In this document: piece by piece, positions 24,901 to 39,900 of the stretch
Layout of the letters: every line of letters starts with the position of its first letter
How positions within the stretch are numbered: the stretch's first letter is position 1
Assembly (NCBI GenBank): GCA_005281725.1
Contig: SSBO01000012.1
Coordinates: forward strand, 18,332,561-18,396,560
From: Wuchereria bancrofti
Taxonomy: Eukaryota; Nematoda; Chromadorea; Rhabditida; Onchocercidae
Length of the DNA: 64,000 bases
Reading direction: 5' to 3'
Program-made: the position numbers and the translations under genes
Notes under the pieces: model-generated
Told to the model about the DNA's origin: nothing
What the model saw: only the letters and a program-made list of their open reading frames with translations
The model's database searches: none

Positions 24901-27900
24901 CTTAAGTACACTATCAAATTGGAAATTTTATACTGGAAAAGGAAGTGGAAACAAACAGATAGAGCATTTCAAAATTGATAGTCTGATGACGATTATACAG
25001 AGAGATTTAAATTAAGGTGAATATAAATTAATGCTCACCAATAAACTGCACAGGTTGTCCAGGTGTACCACCACCAAGGGGTTCAATTTTAACATTTTCA
25101 GCGGAATATCCCGAAACAGTTAGGGGATATGGATCGATTTTTTTACCGCAAATTGCCATTTCGAGGTGATGATCACCAACCTGCAAAAAAAAAAGAAATT
25201 GAAATACGAGCTAAGAATGTCATATAAAAGGTTGGCTAATAGAGGGATCGAAAATGAAAGGAAATTTGGATGAAATCCACTAATCCCATGATCAGTCAAA
25301 GATAGCTTTGAGACTGCTTTATCTTCTTATAGATAATATAAATAGAAAGAAAAAATAAAGCGACAAAAGTGAAAATTGCATATCACTAATTTTATTACTA
25401 ACTAGCAAAACTTCGTGACTGACTATCGCATAACTAACCTTATTAATAACATATTCACAGATCAGCTTGTTATCACCTCGTCGATAAACACTTATGGGTA
25501 AATCAATGCCATCAGGACCTAAAAAAAATTTTCCCAAAAAGTTATGAACTCTAAAAGATTTTTTACAGCTACGAAAAAAAAAAAGATTGAAATAAATGAT
25601 AAGAAAGAGGAACAGTGGGATGGAGTGCACTGTATCCTGTAAAGTTTCGACTTTTCAAAAAATATCAAAAAATTCTAAAAGCTTGCCATATATTCGTGCT
25701 TGTACATCACTTTCTGTAATACCATCACCAGTTATTTCGAATGCGGTAGGTTTACCAACGGAAGCACGTTGCAATCCTATTCCAGCTAATTCTGTATACC
25801 AGGATTCGGTCCTCTCAAATCTAAATTATTTTTCATAAAAGAGTGACGTAATTTATATGAAAGTATTTGAATGTGATTTAGTTTCTTCTCATGCGCTTAG
25901 AGTGTTTAGTAACCTTTTTAAGAATATCAGTTTGCGTGATAACAGTGCAACTTGCCTGAATTAAAAACTCATTACTAGCACCTTGTAAGGAATCTGAAGT
26001 ACATGAAAACTCAGGCCAAAACGGCACTTTCAGCTTGGGCATCTATGAGGTGCAACAGAAATTTGTAGAGATACTGAAGTTGAGATGAATTATTTAAGCG
26101 CTTTTTTTTAAGCTAATCTATTGGATGAAAATAAGTACCATACCGTCTACTTTCGATGCTTCGTACCATTCGTTCTTCCACATCATAATTTGCATTTTTT
26201 TGTTGCTGAGAACCTCTGACCTGGATTTTCCACGGTGACATTCTGACATTTTCACCATTAAATCGCATTTCAACAATATGTATTATTGCCTGCAAAAAAT
26301 GTTTAATTGAAAATTCATTTGTACAAGCGATTGTTGCCAATATCGACTTCACAATTCTGTTGATTTGCACAAGATGAGAAATTGGTTGAGGACACTTCGT
26401 TTGTCACTTATTACAAATAATTTAAAACTTTCGAAAAATTTCATTTCAACAAATTGTTAATTTGTAAAATAAAATAGATATGTATATAGCAGGTAATAAT
26501 TAGATATAATTGACTGTGAAAAAAGTTACTTTACTTCGAACTTCATGACATCAATATTTCGTCATAAGCGTTGCCTATTTTCTCGAAAAGTGTTAGATTA
26601 TAAGATGTCTCTATGTGAGATCATAAGTTTCAGTTACTTCACTAGAAGAGAACCTGAGTGGGAGTGAATGAAGCCAGGTAATGTCGTCCTCCCAGTTCAC
26701 GAACACGACATGCCACACGACCACCGTTTATCATAATTTCTAGATTGCCAGATCCTGCCGCACTCGCATCAACTGCAAAAAAGTATGCATAATCTTATTC
26801 TAACGCTGTTCTAGCAAACTGTCATTTCTATAAAATTCTAACCAAATTTCCATAGAATATCTTGAACTGATAATCTAATGTGCCTTAAACGCTTCTCAAA
26901 TCTAAAATGTGTGCACATCAAGTCTTGAACAAATGTCTTTAATTACCTAAAAGTTCGTAAATCCAATCATCTAAAGCTATGAAATCAACCAAAAGATTAT
27001 AGAAATCAATGCTTCAATGAGATCCCTTTGATTTTCTAAGGCCTCCTTTTGCAAACAGAACGAAAAAAAAGAAACTGATTTAAATTCTTTATCATTGCTT
27101 CCGAACCTCCAATTATTGGCTTTTTAACCATGTAAAAATTTAAAAGGTCAGTTAAAACAATAAAACAAACATTCTAATACGAGAGAACATCTTTGGAAAC
27201 AGTAGAGAAGAGTATTGAATAGAACAAAGTGTAAAAAGATATGCCAGTGATAATTTCAAAACGAAATTAAAAATCAACAAGAATTCTCATATCTCAGGAG
27301 CTATGTTCTAATCCCCACATTCTATGATTTTTAAAATGGAATGAATAAAATTCTAGGATTGAATTTTTGGCACGAAAAAACTGGTGAGAACAAAATTTTC
27401 CAATTTTTATTTGAAATTATCCCTAATCGAATAATTAATTCATTAAAATTAGCTAAATTCACTGAAAGAAAAGAAAGGAAAGACAATACAGAAAAGAAAG
27501 GAAAGACAATACATTACCCCCAGTAGAATAAATAAAGTAAACATAGAGAAAAGTTATTTTGGGAACAAACTTACTTTCGAAGGTATAATCCCTGAAAAGT
27601 TCATCTGCATTGATGAATTCTGGCATATTCCGAACAGTTACTAAATCTGGATCACCAACATTACACATAAATGGACTTTCGTATACGCTCTGATTGAAGA
27701 GTCGTACATCAATAGAATGTTCACCTTCAATACTTCCATATATTTATTTATTTACCTTACTAAAAAAAGAAAACTTCATTTATTCAACGAATTTATTTTA
27801 AACTATGCTTTTTCTGAACAGGTGGCAAAAGAAATATTTCTAACATTTTTATTAAATCGTAGTCGACATAACAAGTTTCCTTGTGCATTATAAGAAGGAA

Positions 27901-30900
27901 ACATTTAATCTTTACTAACAAGCAACAACATACTAATTCATACCAGCTTCAACAGGTTTCCATTCCACTTTGTGGGTTACGTCGTCAGTTTGATAAACTC
28001 GCGCTCGTTTTGATTTTCCGGAAGGTGCTAAAAAACATAAAGTTAATTGGTAAAAAAATTTTTTAATACTTTTTCTACTTTTTTTTACATTTTAGTCTCG
28101 CTGTCATCCTCATTCCAACATCTTATATATATAGAATCAATCAAGAAGATGAACTGCTAAATCAATATCTGAAGGATTAGGATAGGATTAAAAATCTGTA
28201 TAAATATATATCAACACTGAATATGCAAGATCTTGAAAAATGTCACAGTTTAATTTAAAATCAAAATATTCTCTGAAAATTATAAATTCAATTTTTGATT
28301 TCAAAACTTCAAGGATTTCTATTGACAATGGACGACAACAAACATATAAGAAATTATTATTATGCGACTTTACACTACCGAAGAATTTTTTGACATTAAT
28401 GAAAGCACTAATGCAAAGATTCATGTGCCGGTAACATTAGTATTTTATATTTTGTCAGATTTCATAACTCCTTTCAACAATTTTAAAAGATAGAAATAGC
28501 ATAATTTGGATGTTTCTGATGGGAAAACTGGAGCATCAAAAAATAATAATTGCAGACTTTTAATAATCGCAAAAAATTGTTTTAGATGAAATAATGATTT
28601 TTGACAAGTGAAGATAAAAGATTATTCATTCTAATCAAACAATGATATATTCTGGAGACAACAAGATGACTTTAAATGTCAATTAAGAGTAAATCATAAT
28701 GAGAAAGGAAAGAATAAAGATTGACGAGATCATTCAACTTTTCCCAAAAAAGAAATGCGACAAAATCAAAATCCAATCTATCCTACTTAGTTTGCATGTA
28801 GAAACTTCATGTAAGTGTAAAGTAAAGAATAACTTCATAACTTTGAAAGCGAATGCGCAAGAAATATACCAGTGATGGTAACGGTGATATCCTTACATTC
28901 AGCACCAACTGCATGAATAAAAAAGGTATTAAGTCGATCAACTGAAGCCATTCGTAAATTTTCGCCGTAAACAGATACTGAGCTTGCATCTGCTATATCC
29001 AAGATAAATGGAGAACCTGTAATTAGATTATCAATTTAGGTATCAGAATATATCATTTTGAGATGAATAAAAAATTTCTCTCAAGTCTAATTCTTTTCTT
29101 GAAATAATTAAGCGTTCCAGATAAAAAGCTAACAGTAGGGACGCAAAGTTATCAAATATTTAGGTAAACATATAATTCAACATCAGTTAAAATTTAAGCA
29201 TCTGAATATCTGAAATAGTTATAACATGTAGCAATAAACATACAGATTTCTAGAGCGGAAAAACAGACAATGTAAAACTTACCTTTAACTTCCATATTAT
29301 TAAAAAGGACATGAATTTTGTATTGTCCAGCACCGTCAGGAGTGAAACTGATTCGGTAGACACCCGAATTACCCTGTTCAAGAACCTCACACGGCAAACT
29401 TCGACCATGCCGTAATACCGAAACCTATTAATATATTAATAGGTTTCGATATATGTTTTTTTCGTCGTGAAAAAGGTAAACATAATTTGATTGTAAATAT
29501 AATTTTCAACAATTCTTATTACAGTAATGGTAAAAACAGATTTTACATATTTTTTCTAAATTTTAAACAGAAAAATAGTTGGACGATTATGGATAAAATA
29601 GCAAGAATTTTTGCTGCTAAAAGTTATTTATAACAAATTAAATAAAAAGATACACAACAAAATATAATTTATTAATTGCATGAAAGAATCAAAAGATTCG
29701 CAATCGGTAATATCGAATTAAATTTGAACAATCAGAACCATTTAACCATTTTAATGCAGTATATCGCACCTCTCCTTATATTACTAAAAAAGAACATGGT
29801 TAGAAATTTCTGATACCGCAGGTTAGCTGTATTTAATTTGAACGGCCCAGTAAATCACGAAGAACAAAGAATAGTAGTATCCCCCTTTCGATTTCTTCTC
29901 TGGATGGTGAAAAAATTTTACTCTAAGATTGAAATCGAAAAATCAAGAAAAGTGCTGATTTTTTCTAAATGGTTTTTAAATATAAAAAACCATACGGGGA
30001 GAACGAGTTCTAAGAAAATGTAGTTATCAAAGAAAATTTATGACCGTATCAAACATTTCGAGGTATCAATTACATCTAACTTAACATGAAAAAAAAAATG
30101 TCCAGCGCTATCACTCGAAATCGCTGTTATTTTAGGAAGAGGAAATGACCGGTAAGAAGAATGGGAAGAAAACATCTTTGTAAGCTGTCGAAATTCGTTC
30201 ATTCCCGATCATTTCTTATACCCCATGATATATTATTATTATGACCAAATTATATGATATCACTGTACCCATACTATGATATACTATTACTGTATTCAGA
30301 CATATATTACTGTATCCAAGCTCGACTACTACTGTGTTGATTATTACTGTGCCGATTCTCCACAGCATTCTTGTATTCAGATTGACTACTGTATTCAGAT
30401 GATATTGCTGATCCAATCTGATATTGTATTCAGACTATCATATATTAGTACTATATTCGGACTTATTGAATTCAGATTTTCTATATTGTTATTGTACTCA
30501 GATTGTTACACAGGCCATGTGGTTTATGAATTTGCTGTTTGGTTTAACGGCGTATTCGCTGTCTCTTAGTAACTATTCATGTCAGTAATCTCTCTGCTTG
30601 TTTGATCTTTAAAAAGATTTGAATTTGTTATTGTATCAAAGACTTAATTTTATACCTAAATTTCAGAATACTAAGGTGTTCCAAAAATTTTTTGGTAATA
30701 TAAGGAAATGAACTATTTTCAAAAGAATACTTTGAGAAAACCATCGCCAGCTTGTGACGCATTCACACTGAACTTTAGCTCTTGACCAACCAGCCCTACA
30801 TCCAAACCATAAACCTAAATTTAGAAAGAAAAATAACTTCAATGTCAATAATTCCAAATTTACCTTTAAATAATCAAACTAATCAGGTTTTTAATTTTTA

Positions 30901-33900
30901 TTGTTTCTAGCAAACTCAGCTTTAGTGATTTTGTCTGTTGAATAAAAAACGAATACCTGAACAAGATTGGCGTCGTAAACTTTACAAGAAAATGGAGAAC
31001 CTCGAATGTGATCACCATCGTAAAGTATACCAATTTGCCATTTACCTGCAAAAGCCGAGCAAAAGGTTAGACTGAGATTGAAGGACGAGAAAAAAATGGA
31101 TAAAATTTCACTTAGTTGAAAATCATAGGTAAGGGCAGGTTTTAATTGCATATTGTTTACAAGCAAATGTCATATATCAATTAGTTTTCTATTTACTTAC
31201 ATGAATCAAAAGAACTGATGAGCCATACCAAAATCTGAATCACCGTTTGTTAGAAAAGAAAGGGAAGAACTAAAAGGCAATGATGTCTAGATATGAGATT
31301 TAACAAAGAAAATTTGTGCTTCCTTAAATACTGGAAATATGTCGCTAGATTTTCTTCAAGAATTCAAGAACTGCATTAAAAGTTCTCAAGCCACCAGAAC
31401 AACGCAGTTTTGAAACCTATCATCCAACTCACAATTTCCTTGTGATTCATAATGTCAAAAATGAATTGGATAACAATGCGCAGTGTAAACAATGCTGGAT
31501 TCTTCCAGTCAGTTTCAAACTTCGTGTTACTATCAAAACCAAACAGTCTAATTAATCATTTAAGACTTACTGCCATGTGCTCTTATTTTGCAGTCATATC
31601 CTATGGTACTCTTATTTTATTCTATTTGTACTGTTCTCAGCACAAAAAAAAAAAAAATCCACCATTATAGTATTTGCAAAAAAAGAGAAAAAACTGAAAA
31701 TATAAAAATGTTGGGAACTTTTAATCTAATATTTAATAAACAAAGCTGAAACTTTATCTTTTAAGGCCTGCTGATAAACGAATAATTTGGTGTAGTAGTG
31801 ATGGATTCCTTGAAAGATTTCATAAGATTACCTTAGCTCCATATATTTTATGCAGAAAACTTTAGAAACAGATTTTTTTTTTCGGAAAATATCGAATATC
31901 GTCCATTAAATTGTCAAACAAGAATTTTAAAAGAGAAAGAAAATAGATGCTTATAATTAATAGTACTGAAAAAATAATTATCGTAAACTAAATAATTATC
32001 ATAAATTAATGTGTAAGAAAGTAAACAACAAACAGATGTCTGGAATCTAAATTCTGCCTTAACAATGCTATAATAAAATCAGACAATAGCTCAATTTTGA
32101 AATTTAAGCAGAAGTAAGATTTTGGGTCTGTTGATGTCAAATATGGCAATAAGAAAAAAGACAACAATTTTGAATTCGTGACCTAGTATTTTAGAGTAAA
32201 ATTCTGATTGCACTAAAAACAGTATCACAGCAAGTGTCCATCTGTTAGCATAAATGATGAATCGAGACCCTAAGATAAAGCCATCAACCAGTAAATCGTA
32301 AATCAATCAGTAACGAATTAAAACAAACTAACCAACTTCATTTGGTGTGAAAGTAGCTGTAAAAATGCTTCCTTTCTTGAGTACTTGGCAATTTTTGACA
32401 CATCCCGAAGGCGCAATTGCTTCAACAAGGATGGAACCAGCGGAAGAGTCACCGTGTGCATTTATCTATAAGTTCTTATCACTAAATTAGAATTGTCAAC
32501 ATTTTCAGTTTCATCTTCTTGAAACACGCATTTTTTATCAAAGAATACACGATTTCACTACTGTGCGATTCATTAGAATAAATCATTTTCTGTGAAAATC
32601 AGTTTTTCCGGGCTTATAGAAAACTATCTCTTTCCTGTTTCCTGCAAGTTTCTTGCAGTTAAAAATTCTCTTTTAAATTGAATTTATTTGTTGCCAGATA
32701 GTTATGCGATAATGTGATTATAAAAATAATCTGTCCTGCAACATTTTGGAAACTGCGCCAAATCGCATAGGACTTCAAATATATCTAGAGATATCAGGTC
32801 ACTTACCACTACTTCAACAATCGAACCAATGGAACAAGGTTCACTTAAACCGGAAAAAGAAACATGCCCAATATCGGGCACCGGATAGAGGTCCATATCG
32901 TCGTCGTTGTTGTTGTCGTGGTCGTCGTTGTTGCTAATTTTCCTGTTTTAATTTGTTGGATTCTATTTTAGAGCTTATAATGATGTTGATTTTAAAATTT
33001 GAAGCGTTGCAAAGTCGATTGTTGTTCTAATTCTCGACACAATATGCGAGTCTGCAATTTATGATAAAAATTAAGAATGTTTGAAAAACATGGTTCTAAA
33101 ATGGCGTAAGCAATAATATATCAGTAATAGTTTATGTATACAAAAAATCGATCTAAAAGAATTCAAAAATATGGACCAAATAAAAATATGCGAATATTGT
33201 AATCAATAAAAGATAAGAAATCGCTTCATTTTCATTCTTTTTTATGTTATATTATCTTACAAAACTATGATGTTAAACATATTTTTCAATAAATTACGCA
33301 TATATTTCAATTATATTTCAATTCATTTACTTTCCATTTAAGAGAAAAGTTTCATTGGTTTCTTAGTTTTAAAGGACTTTTTGAAATGAATTTCGATTTA
33401 AGAGTTTAAATGCTATTGAAAATCATTTAAAACAACAACAGAGGAAAGTGGAGAAACTGGAAATAGAATGAAGGGGAAGTTTCTCGGGAGTGTTATATCG
33501 CATGACTAACCCACTCACATTCACCAACCAACAACAGCATCATCGTCACTCCAAAAATGTTTCAATTCATTTCACGGGTTGAATTTCTGAACTATGGATG
33601 GAAGAAAGGAAAGGGAAGGAANTTCTTGATGAAGGTATTCGAGAATCTTCCAAAAACGATAGGTAACTATGTGAACCTGCACGTAGATCACTGGGGTCAG
33701 ATGGTACTGATGAAGTCAGTTCTTTGGATTTCGGAATTTCAAAAGCCCTGACTTCTGTATACATTGTTGGTGTAGCAGTTCGTTCATCATGTGGCAAATT
33801 CGTCATTGTTCCTTTTGCATACTCATATGTCCTAGCCGGTGATACATTGTTATAACGTGTTTCGGCTGTATAGGTGGACGTCACGATACCTCGTCCATCA

Positions 33901-36900
33901 TCTGCAATTGCAATACACTGTCTCTATCTACTTCACTGCATATCTCTTTTTATTTAATGTGCAATTTCATTTAAATCAATGTAATCACAAGTACAAACCT
34001 GTAAAAGTTCGACTACTGACTGTTTGACCAGATGTGACATTAGCACCAGCAACTGTACCATTGCCATACTGGGCCACCATATAACCTAGTCGATCATCTT
34101 TCTTATCAATTAAACTTGAAGATGTTTGATCAGTTTCTCGTTCTTTTTCTCGTGCTAGTGGATCGTAATCATCAATTTTTCGTAACCTAAATTATATAAG
34201 CTTTATCCAACAGCAAATAAAAAGAAAAAACCAAAAGTTAGAAGGTAAGTGAATTAAGATTTTTTATTTTAGACAAGCTGAATCTATTGAGAATGCAGTT
34301 CGGAATTCATCAAATTTTTGGCCATTTTTGGCCAAAAGTGACAGAATAAATCAGCATGGAAAATCTTTCACCATCAACTATTGATAAATCTAAGTAGATG
34401 AAGACTCGTTAACTGTTTTTTGTTTCATTCATAGAAAACTATGAAAAGTAAAATCTCTTTTTAACTTCATGGAATTCGAGTCGAAGCAATAATGGAACAA
34501 TAATTTTAAAGACATATGTGAAGTTTAATAATCAAATAGCGCCTCGAGCTCTTGCAGCCCATCTTCTAAAAGTATGATAACAGAATTCTTAATAACACAC
34601 CTATGCTGATTTTCAGTGATAAGAGGAGCAGTTTTGTATTCGGCTTTCCGTAACAAATCTGGTGATTTAGGATGTTCCAGAAGAGATGATCGATCAAGTG
34701 ACTTTTCTCTTGTGTGTTTTAGGAAGGCGGAAGAACCAGATGATTCAGCACCATCTTCCATGGATAAGCCACAAGATGTCAACTTTTGCACTGCAAAATA
34801 GGACTATTATAAAGGATTTTGGTTGCGAAAATTTGAAACGCTGCTCATGAATCTTTCATATAACTGGAAGTTATCAAATTTTTTCCCTGCATTAACTGTT
34901 CCTCAATTGTAGTTAAACTGAAATCATGAAATGTCAGTTGGAAGCAAGAACAGAATCTTTCAACAGGGATCAAATTTGTTATTATCCCAATTACAAATCT
35001 GACGATTACGATACTCTTCACCCAGAAATTCAATCAGTATTTCTTAATACGGTTAAACTTGAAAGAATGAATTAATGGATATCTTCCTCATATAACAGAA
35101 TAAGTGAGCATTCCATCAAAATGATGCAGAATTTATCAGACAAACATTTCTAGCATGAATGGACAAATGGAACATTAAATTGGTTAATCTTTTCTTTGTA
35201 TGTCTTTAATGTATTATGAAAATTTGAACATCTCGCCCTCTTCACCACATAGTTTTTTTGGATAAATTAAAAAAAATCCTATAAAATAGCTCCAAACATG
35301 CAACAAAATAGTAAACAAGTAGAGAAGATGATAAGAGAGAAGTCAATATGATGAGCTTATCTATTATGTGGTAATATTTAAAAGAAGAAAACTTAGAATT
35401 AACCCATAAGAGAATTGAGAAATTAATTTGTCACATACAATATAAATCTGTCTTTCTGTTTCTGTTACTAGGGCAACAACTTTTTCCTTCTCTATATACC
35501 TGCCCTTACTGATTACTTAATATGGCGATGACAAAGAATGTATGATACAATCCATTCGATTTGCACCACTAACCCACCCAGGTGTTAAGGGTTTTAATAT
35601 ACTAGAAGAGGGCTTAATATTTATTTTTATAATTTATGAGAGGCATATTTATCTAATTTCGATGGCAAATTTTGTGTAAGGACAAGCATAAGGAAATTGT
35701 TTGGAATGCAACTGTCAACTGTTAGTCTTGTAAGAAATAAATATTTTCTGCAATTTTTTCATTCTCATACTTCCTACCTGTTCCGAACGAAAGAAAGAAT
35801 TTATTAAAGCAGTTATACCTCGTATCTTCATTAACTCACCCAGCAGAATTTATTTTTTTAATTATCAGTCAAAAATTAAATTCAGCTGAGAGGTTAAGCG
35901 CAGCAATTCTTAAACATTATCTTGATTCACTAGGGGAAAAAATTAAAAAGACCGCAGGAGAGAAGAAATTAACAATGACAAGCTAAAAACGCAAGCTTTT
36001 TTTTTTTTTTTTTTTTAAAGGCTCTAAATTATACAAATTAAAAATCGAGCAAGGATGCCATCAATTTCTAATCTAATTCGCAAACACAAAGTTTTTGCGC
36101 CCGTTATATTTTTTCTTTTTTCTAAAATACTTTCTCGATTATCAAAAATTTTTTAAGATGAAATTACTTCTGTCATCTACTGCTTTTGCGAATTTTTTTA
36201 TAACTGCATTATCAGGGACAGCAACACTACAATACATCAGTCATTCTGGAGAAAATTTGGGTATAGATTCTATTAAATCACACTTCACTCATGGTGATTA
36301 TTTCACAAAAACCCAGTTTATAATTGACACCTCATGCCATTAGGTTGAGAATTGAGCAACGGTAACTGATAACATCAAAACATAACATTACAACTATTAT
36401 CTATCTCATAATATAGTAGATGTCAACTTTTTGTATATAGCTTTATGTGTATTGTGTCTTTAAGGTCATATATGTAAAAGTTCGCATATTTGTTTATTTT
36501 TAGACAAATAAATGAAATACATCAGTAAAGAAAACTATGATCTGTCGGGAAATGACCTATTTCAAATCAAAAAATATTACTGCCAGATGGATGTAATAAT
36601 GTGAATAGGGGAATATTACGAGAAAAACTTCTACGAGACTTCTGGTAGGCTTTACACAATGAATTATTTGCCAAACTACTTCCCGATACGATACATTATG
36701 TTCAGTTTTCAATCAGTTGTACAATTCTTATACTTTTCTGCATTATTACTGATAAGTTTCTTCGCTATATCAGTCGAGAATGAAAAATTTGGTTTCTATC
36801 ATAGTCATTCTATTAATTAGCTACATTTCAATGAATATTTGCTATACCTAAATCATAAAGGTACTTCCGCCAAGAAGTTCACGTTAAGATGCTAAAAAGT

Positions 36901-39900
36901 TCACGTTAAGCTTTATTAATTTCCTGAAATTAATTCAACTAGAAATACAAGTTTTTAAACTTCGATAACCTGGGGATGAAGATGTGATTGTCGCTGTCTG
37001 TTGCGAAATTATAGATGTTGAAACACTTTGACCAACCTGCTTCGGTAAAATATCAACACGAATAGGACACCCTGAAAAATAAATTAATACATTTGTTGCA
37101 GTGTCAGCAGAAAAAAGTATCATCGATGTACATGAAGATTTCTTTTTCTGAAGATTCTCATAAATATTAAAAAATATGACTCATGTCCTTTTAAAACTGC
37201 TATTACAATTGTTGCAGCTCAGTCTATATTGGATTTGATATCACTTGAATCAGAATGAGAAATTAGTGGAATGGCACCTCTCAATAGCAATTCTATGAAA
37301 TGTAGTATTAGACTGAATGAATATTTGTAGAAAATATTCAGCGCTTCTACAAGTTAAAAGATTTATCGATGGCGAATGATCGACAGATTCAATGGTACTT
37401 ACGAGGAACGAAGCAGTCGTATAAAACAAGAAATAGAAAAAATAGTAAAGTTTGATTTAGAAAATGTAATAGAAAGAGTAGAATATCATCTCAGCACTGG
37501 AATTACAAAGAAATCTGCTTTAATGATAAAGCGCACATACTGATTCAAATGCGCTTCCCTCAAGAAAAAAAGTTCAAGATAAAAAATAAATTCGATCATT
37601 TGCAAGGTTTTTTAAAAGTCCTCATCGCACTGATTTCCAAGGCACAAATGCAAAGTAAATTCATGAAAGTTCTTCAATGATTAAAAATGTTTTCGTCCAA
37701 ACCGTCATCTTTGTAACAGAATCCAAATGCAGACTTCACTTATCACAATTGGGAACATTCTAAACATAGTATTTAGATAGATCCAAACATATTATTTAGA
37801 TAGATTTTAACAGAATCTATAGAAAACTTATTATATATAACAAAAAATGAAGGATAAATAAATGCGAAAAGGTGTTCAATCGCGGGATGAAGAGAAACGA
37901 AGCAAGGAGATAAAAATAAATATTTACAGACCCTTGAAAGAATAATTTGTTACCTCTCTTTGTGTTACTGCCGAATGAATGGGGAAGTTATAACAGGAAA
38001 TATTGCGTTCGCAAAAAGTAGACTAACTATGACTTTCTCCTGACCGAAACAACTTTCAGTCAATAATTCATTTTTGAATCATTTCATTTATTTGTCCACA
38101 TTATTTATTGACTAACATGATGTTTATTTGCTTATTTAATCAATTACGGCTTATTTCATTTGCTTTTTATGCAATAAAATTTGTTAACTCACTGATCTTA
38201 TTTTAATTTGAATGTTTTACTCTATTCCTTATAGTATATTTCACTGTCAACTTTGCCTTTTCACTGATAACTTCTGTTCATAATGTTACAACATAGAAAA
38301 ATACCATCGCTTCGAATTCAATAAAACAGAATTAAATTAATCTTTTTAAAAAATGACAACCTTATATGAAATTAATGAAAAGAATTGAAATCAGAAAACA
38401 TACCCTGTACTTGTTCGCCATTGAATGTTACATCGATAACATATTTGCCTGGATATTGTGGAATAAACGTGACCAAACAACGTCCNATATATATATATAT
38501 ATATATATACCCACACATACATACATCAGTTGACCTATTCACTTGTAATAAGATTTACAATTACCTGCTCAAAGTTTGAAATGATTCTTCAACGGGTCGT
38601 GACAAATCGAAACATCGTTCGCCATCCTTCCCTGCATTTATATTACGATAACTTTGTTCACCAGCACCTTGAAAATGATAACTGTTATTTTTCCCAAGAC
38701 TACACTTTTAAGTTTTTGAAGGGAATTCTGCACAGCTCATTATGCTATTGTTTAACAACTGACAAAAGACGGTGGTAGTTGAATATGTAATGCCGAAACG
38801 AGACACTTGAAAAGTCGCAGAAAGTTCACAAAATTCAGGAAACAAGTTTGCGACAAGAGGCAGAATATCTTTCAAATGCGAAATACAAGAAATGGATCAG
38901 TTGAGGCAGCCACTTAAGAAAGAGACGAAAAAACAAAAGAAATGATGCTCTTCCGGATATCACCTGTATGCTGATGATTCTCTCCCATTTCCGCTTTCCC
39001 ACCTTTAACTGATTTTTTCAGATAGCATGCAGTATTCGCATCTACCTTCTCAATTGACTCCCAACTTTGCGGCAATCGTTCCATTTCCTCGGATCGCTCC
39101 AAGACTGTTGCTGATGGAGTGAAAATTTTTTGTGATGCTTTTTGTTGTCTGTCAGTCGTATTATCTGATATAAGCCGACCATAAGATGCTATTACTGGAG
39201 CTTCAAAGCTTGGTCCTTTAACTGTCCCCAGTAATTCATCTTCATGTTTCAAATATCCATTGGAACAGAGTTGATCTAAATCGTATTTATTTCTAAGGTA
39301 TCCACCAGATGGTATTGCGTCATGCATCGAAGAACTATAAGATTCGGAAGTTGTTTTAATCAAATCAATATCATTTTTCGATATTTTAGTTCCATCTGAT
39401 TTCATCGATTCTTCACCAAAATATTGTAGTTGCGTTTGTCTTTGGTCTGTTGACTCAACACTTCCCGTACCGTATTGTCGAACACTGTAGCTACTTGAAT
39501 CCAAATCATGATATTCACTTGAAAATTTAGGATCATAGCTTCGACTATCTGTTATAAAACTACTGCCACTTTCCAACTGACTGAATGATTTGACCCTATC
39601 TTTAGTGTCATAGTCTATAATTCTTGATGAAGGTATTCGAGAATCTTCCAAAAACGATAGGTAACTATGTGAACCTGCACGTAGATCACTGGGGTCAGAT
39701 GGTACTGATGAAGTCAGTTCTTTGGATTTCGGAATTTCAAAAGCCCTGACTTCTGTATACATTGTTGGTGTAGCAGTTCGTTCATCATGTGGCAAATTCG
39801 TCATTGTTCCTTTTGCATACTCATATGTCCTAGCCGGTGATACATTGTTATAACGTGTTTCGGCTGTATAGGTGGACGTCACGATACCTCGTCCATCATC

